Shown here in pieces: positions 3,945 through 6,295 of a stretch of DNA of 6,295 bases; the stretch's first letter is position 1; every line of letters starts with the position of its first letter. The DNA lies in assembly GCA_002401295.1 (NCBI GenBank), contig NVSR01000008.1:1-6295 (forward strand). The letters run 5' to 3'. The DNA comes from SAR324 cluster bacterium. Lineage in GTDB: Bacteria > SAR324 > XYD2-FULL-50-16. Below the pieces are notes generated by a model. The model saw only the letters and a program-made list of their open reading frames with translations, had not been told where the DNA came from and searched no databases. The translations under genes were made by a program, and so were the position numbers.

Positions 3945-5156
3945 CTAACTAGGAAGGGAGGCAGATTGATCCACGTTCATTTCTCCCAGCACTTCGGCCA
4001 GGCTGATACGGGATAACTCGCCGCATAAATCACCTTTGTCATCCACAACAGGTAGAGCGTAATCTGTGTACAGGGTTTCGGGGATGACCGCTTCCAGAAT
4101 CGATCCAGGGGAAATGGCCGGAATATCCTCAATGTGTTTGGAGGCTAACTTATGATCCTTATCCGTTGCAGCGGCTTTTTCCAGAGTTTCTTGCAACACA
4201 ACTCCCTGATAGCCTTCGTCCGTCACATAATAGGCATAATTATCGGAGTGCTTTTTCATTTGTTCTAAAGCTTCTCCAATAGTTTCAGCTGTAATGCGGC
4301 AGGCTGGAGGTTTCATCACCGTTTCCACGGTGAGAGCTCTGGCACGATTCACATCCTTCACAAAAGCTCTCACGTATGCGTTTGCCGGCTTGAGTAAAAT
4401 ATCCACCGGTTCTCCTACCTGAACCAACTCTCCATCTTTCAGAATGGCGATCCTGTCACCCAATCTCAGGGCTTCATCCAAATCGTGGGTGATGAAAATG
4501 ATGGTCTTCTGCAGTTTTGCCTGCAATCCAATCAACTGATCCTGCATTTCGCTGCGGATCAGGGGATCTAAGGCAGAAAAGGCCTCATCCATCAGCAGGA
4601 TTTCCGCATCCGTGCAGAGGGCTCTGGCCAGGCCCACGCGTTGTTGCTGTCCACCTGAAAGTTGAGATGGGAACTGCTCTTCATATCCGGCCAAACCCAC
4701 TGTCTTGAGCCATGCTTTTGCTTTTTCCAAACATTGCTTTTGAGGGATTCCCTGCACAGTGAGACCGTAGGCCACATTCTTGATCAGAGTCCAATGAGGC
4801 ATCAAGGCAAAACGTTGGAAGACCATAGACATTTTATGCCTGCGGAACTCCTGTAGTTTTTTGGGCGAGAGCTTCATGATATCCACTCCCTCTACTTTGA
4901 TTTTACCTGCCGTGGGATCAATCAGCCGGTTGAAATGCCGAATCAAGGTAGACTTTCCAGAGCCGGACAGGCCCATGATCACAAAAGTCTCTCCTCGTCG
5001 GATGTTCAGATTGATATCTTTCAAACCGACGGTATGCCCTGTTTCTTCCAGGATTTGTTGTTTACCTTGACCCTCTTTAATCAGGGGCATGATAGATTTG
5101 GGTTTTTTCCCAAAAACCTTATAAAGTCCTTCGATTTCAATGATTGTTTCAGGCAT
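3945..5156 (-). CDS. proV: Glycine betaine/proline-type ABC transporter ATP-binding protein with CBS-like tail
   Basis: The protein has 403 residues, the usual length for ProV/OpuAA. It powers import by binding and hydrolysing ATP at the inner face of the membrane. In order it shows Walker A GLSGSGKST (62-70), Q-loop Q114 in MVFQRFALMPH, signature LSGGQQQRV (166-174), Walker B ILLMDE (186-191), D-loop SALD (194-197) and H-loop H224. The N-terminal YKVFGKKP and the insert up to GLKDINL (44-50) are typical of this subfamily. From about 278 to 392 a tandem CBS-like region follows, the part that senses ionic strength or nucleotides in OpuA-type importers. The start at 5156 is preferred over an in-frame ATG at 5216: it matches the family start (MPETIIEIEGLYKVFG), has GGGAG upstream at good spacing, and overlaps proW by only 8 bases. 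All catalytic motifs are intact. Confidence 0.95.
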   Translation of the reverse strand: MPETIIEIEGLYKVFGKKPKSIMPLIKEGQGKQQILEETGHTVGLKDINLNIRRGETFVIMGLSGSGKSTLIRHFNRLIDPTAGKIKVEGVDIMKLSPKKLQEFRRHKMSMVFQRFALMPHWTLIKNVAYGLTVQGIPQKQCLEKAKAWLKTVGLAGYEEQFPSQLSGGQQQRVGLARALCTDAEILLMDEAFSALDPLIRSEMQDQLIGLQAKLQKTIIFITHDLDEALRLGDRIAILKDGELVQVGEPVDILLKPANAYVRAFVKDVNRARALTVETVMKPPACRITAETIGEALEQMKKHSDNYAYYVTDEGYQGVVLQETLEKAAATDKDHKLASKHIEDIPAISPGSILEAVIPETLYTDYALPVVDDKGDLCGELSRISLAEVLGEMNVDQSASLPS

Positions 5157-6033
5157 TGCTAACTTCTCCCATGTACTTTTGAGTTCGTTTTGCGTAAGCC
5201 TGTGACACCCTGTCAAACAGGATGGCCAAAACTACGATTGCGAGACCATTAAACAAACCAAGTGTGAAATACTGATTTGTGATTGATTTCAAAACGGGTT
5301 GCCCCAAACCTTTCACACCAATCATGGAAGCTATCACCACCATGGATAAAGCCATCATAATGGTTTGGTTCACACCGGCCATGATGGTGGGCAAAGCCAA
5401 AGGCAATTGCACACCGGACAGGCGTTGCCAGGAATTGGCACCGTAAGCGTCAGCCGCTTCCAGGATTTCCCTGTCCACCAGACGGATACCAAGATTCGTC
5501 AGTCGAATCACCGGTGGGATGGCGTAAACCACCACAGCGATGACTCCGGGAACCTTACCGATGCCCAACAACATGACCACCGGAATGAGGTAAACAAAGG
5601 CAGGCATGGTCTGCATGATGTCCAACAGGGGTGTGATCAGACTTCGCGCATGATCGGAACGAGCCATCACAATGCCTATAGGAATCCCGATGACAATGGA
5701 AACCATCGTAGAGACCGTAATGATGCTCAGGGTCCGCATGGTATTATCCCACATACCGAAATACCCGATGGCCAAAAAGCAGATCAAGACACCCAGGGAC
5801 AATTTCCAGGAGCGACTGCCCCAATAGACAAGGCCCGTCAATACCATTAGCACCAGCCACCAGGGCGAGTGCAAGAGCAGCCGTTCAAACCAGATGAGGA
5901 AGGCGAGTAAAGGATCAAAGAGGGATTCAATGATATCACCATAGGCCCGGGAAAAATCCCGGAAACCCAAGTCCAGAGTTTTTCTGATATGCAGTAAATC
6001 TGCACGAGCCATTGTTGGAAACTTATCAAACAT
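5149..6033 (-). CDS. proW: Glycine betaine/proline-type ABC transporter permease
   Basis: The protein has 294 residues and spans the inner membrane as the translocation channel, docking on ProV and receiving solute from ProX. Hydrophobic segments lie near 42-53, 58-71, 77-93, 103-123, 145-157, 162-174, 222-240 and 257-273. The EAA loop that contacts the ATPase is clear: EAADAYGANSWQRLSGVQLP (192-211), with the conserved Gly at 198. The conserved stretches GIPIGIVMAR (116-125), LLDIMQTMPAFVYLIPVVMLLGIG (136-159) and VPGVIA (161-166) are typical of ProW/OpuAB. The start at 6033 follows AGG at about 8 bases. It lies 20 bases after the proX2 stop and overlaps proV by 8 bases, giving a tight proX2-proW-proV unit with likely translational coupling. 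The gene looks intact. Confidence 0.95.
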   Translation of the reverse strand: MFDKFPTMARADLLHIRKTLDLGFRDFSRAYGDIIESLFDPLLAFLIWFERLLLHSPWWLVLMVLTGLVYWGSRSWKLSLGVLICFLAIGYFGMWDNTMRTLSIITVSTMVSIVIGIPIGIVMARSDHARSLITPLLDIMQTMPAFVYLIPVVMLLGIGKVPGVIAVVVYAIPPVIRLTNLGIRLVDREILEAADAYGANSWQRLSGVQLPLALPTIMAGVNQTIMMALSMVVIASMIGVKGLGQPVLKSITNQYFTLGLFNGLAIVVLAILFDRVSQAYAKRTQKYMGEVSNA

Positions 6034-6053
6034 AGTTTGGACCTGGAGAAAAT

Positions 6054-6295
6054 TTAAAGACTAGCTAAGGCTGATTTAACTTTCTGTTTGACATCATCCG
6101 AGACCCAAGCACTCCACTGGCTTTCATAATTCTTGAGGAAGTACTCCATGGCGACATCTCCGTCTGCTTGGTTGTCACTCATCCAGGCCAGTAATTTATT
6201 CATTTCGGCATTGGTGAAGGAACGTTTGGTCAGATATTCATAAGCTGCAGGAACGCGAAGAGCAAAAGCTCCCGTAGTCACAGTGTGCACGGGAG
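6054..6295 (-). CDS. proX: Second ABC transporter substrate-binding protein (copy 2), C-terminal part only
   Basis: Only the last 80 or so codons are in the window; the gene continues past 6295, and the GTG at 6290 is an internal valine codon, not a start. The visible part matches residues 271-349 of proX1 with 8 amino-acid differences. The 249 DNA bases 6047-6295 match 2691-2939 with 24 differences and no gaps. It sits directly before proW, so it is the binding-protein gene in the standard position of the operon, and the copy at 2698-3747 is the extra one. Many of the differences are silent, which suggests both copies have been kept under selection as proteins. Whether the missing N-terminal part is intact cannot be seen. 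Confidence 0.88.
   Translation of the reverse strand, partial: PVHTVTTGAFALRVPAAYEYLTKRSFTNAEMNKLLAWMSDNQADGDVAMEYFLKNYESQWSAWVSDDVKQKVKSALASL

Noticed and set aside
5365..5850. A + strand open frame of 161 residues opposite proW
   Set aside because: The product is extremely rich in His, Gln and Asp, which is what the reverse strand of a hydrophobic membrane-protein gene gives. The real gene is proW.

Overview
The window joins two different kinds of DNA. Bases 1 to about 2670 are AT-rich accessory DNA with every recognisable gene on the + strand. Bases about 2671 to 6295 carry an osmoprotectant ABC-transporter operon on the - strand, visibly richer in G and C. The gene content (integron-type cassettes, a HicAB module, REP-like palindromes, a ProXWV-type betaine transporter with a lipoprotein binding protein) fits a Gram-negative bacterium, most likely a gammaproteobacterium. 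No marker gene fixes the taxon.

Region 1 (1-936) reads as part of an integron cassette array. Two attC-like sites (90-144 and 839-906) bracket one complete cassette. Its first bases after the cut, GTTGGAC (138-144), are the exact reverse complement of the R'' box GTCCAAC (839-845) of the attC at its own end, which is the diagnostic relation of a genuine cassette. The cassette encodes a 216-residue protein that looks like a divergent RNase H-fold protein. A second gene, a GFA-family zinc protein (937-1311), follows as if in the next cassette, but its closing attC is missing and a REP-like palindrome stands in its place.

Region 2 (1312-2670) is a toxin-antitoxin patch flanked by two copies of one complex palindromic repeat (1324-1415 and 2581-2670). 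It holds an intact hicAB pair with a likely operator. Next comes an HI1420-type antitoxin gene broken by a single in-frame TGA, then a short fragment resembling the N-terminus of the matching RelE/HigB-type toxin, cut off by the second repeat.

Region 3 (2671-6295) is transcribed right to left: proX2 (partial, runs off the window), proW, proV, a stem-loop, then a second full proX (proX1). The two proX 3' ends are 90% identical over 249 aligned bases without gaps. The similarity continues past the proX1 stop codon into what corresponds to the proX-proW spacer and a decayed proW start codon, and ends where the repeat begins. This suggests that a duplicated proX-proW segment was cut off at the repeat.

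Together the pro genes would make a membrane importer for glycine betaine, proline betaine or a similar solute: lipoprotein receptor, permease, and ATPase with a CBS-like regulatory tail. I found no convincing new multi-gene defence or metabolic system. The best leads are the RNase H-like cassette protein, the almost perfectly symmetric attC, the paired repeats at rearrangement junctions, and the truncated duplication of the transporter.
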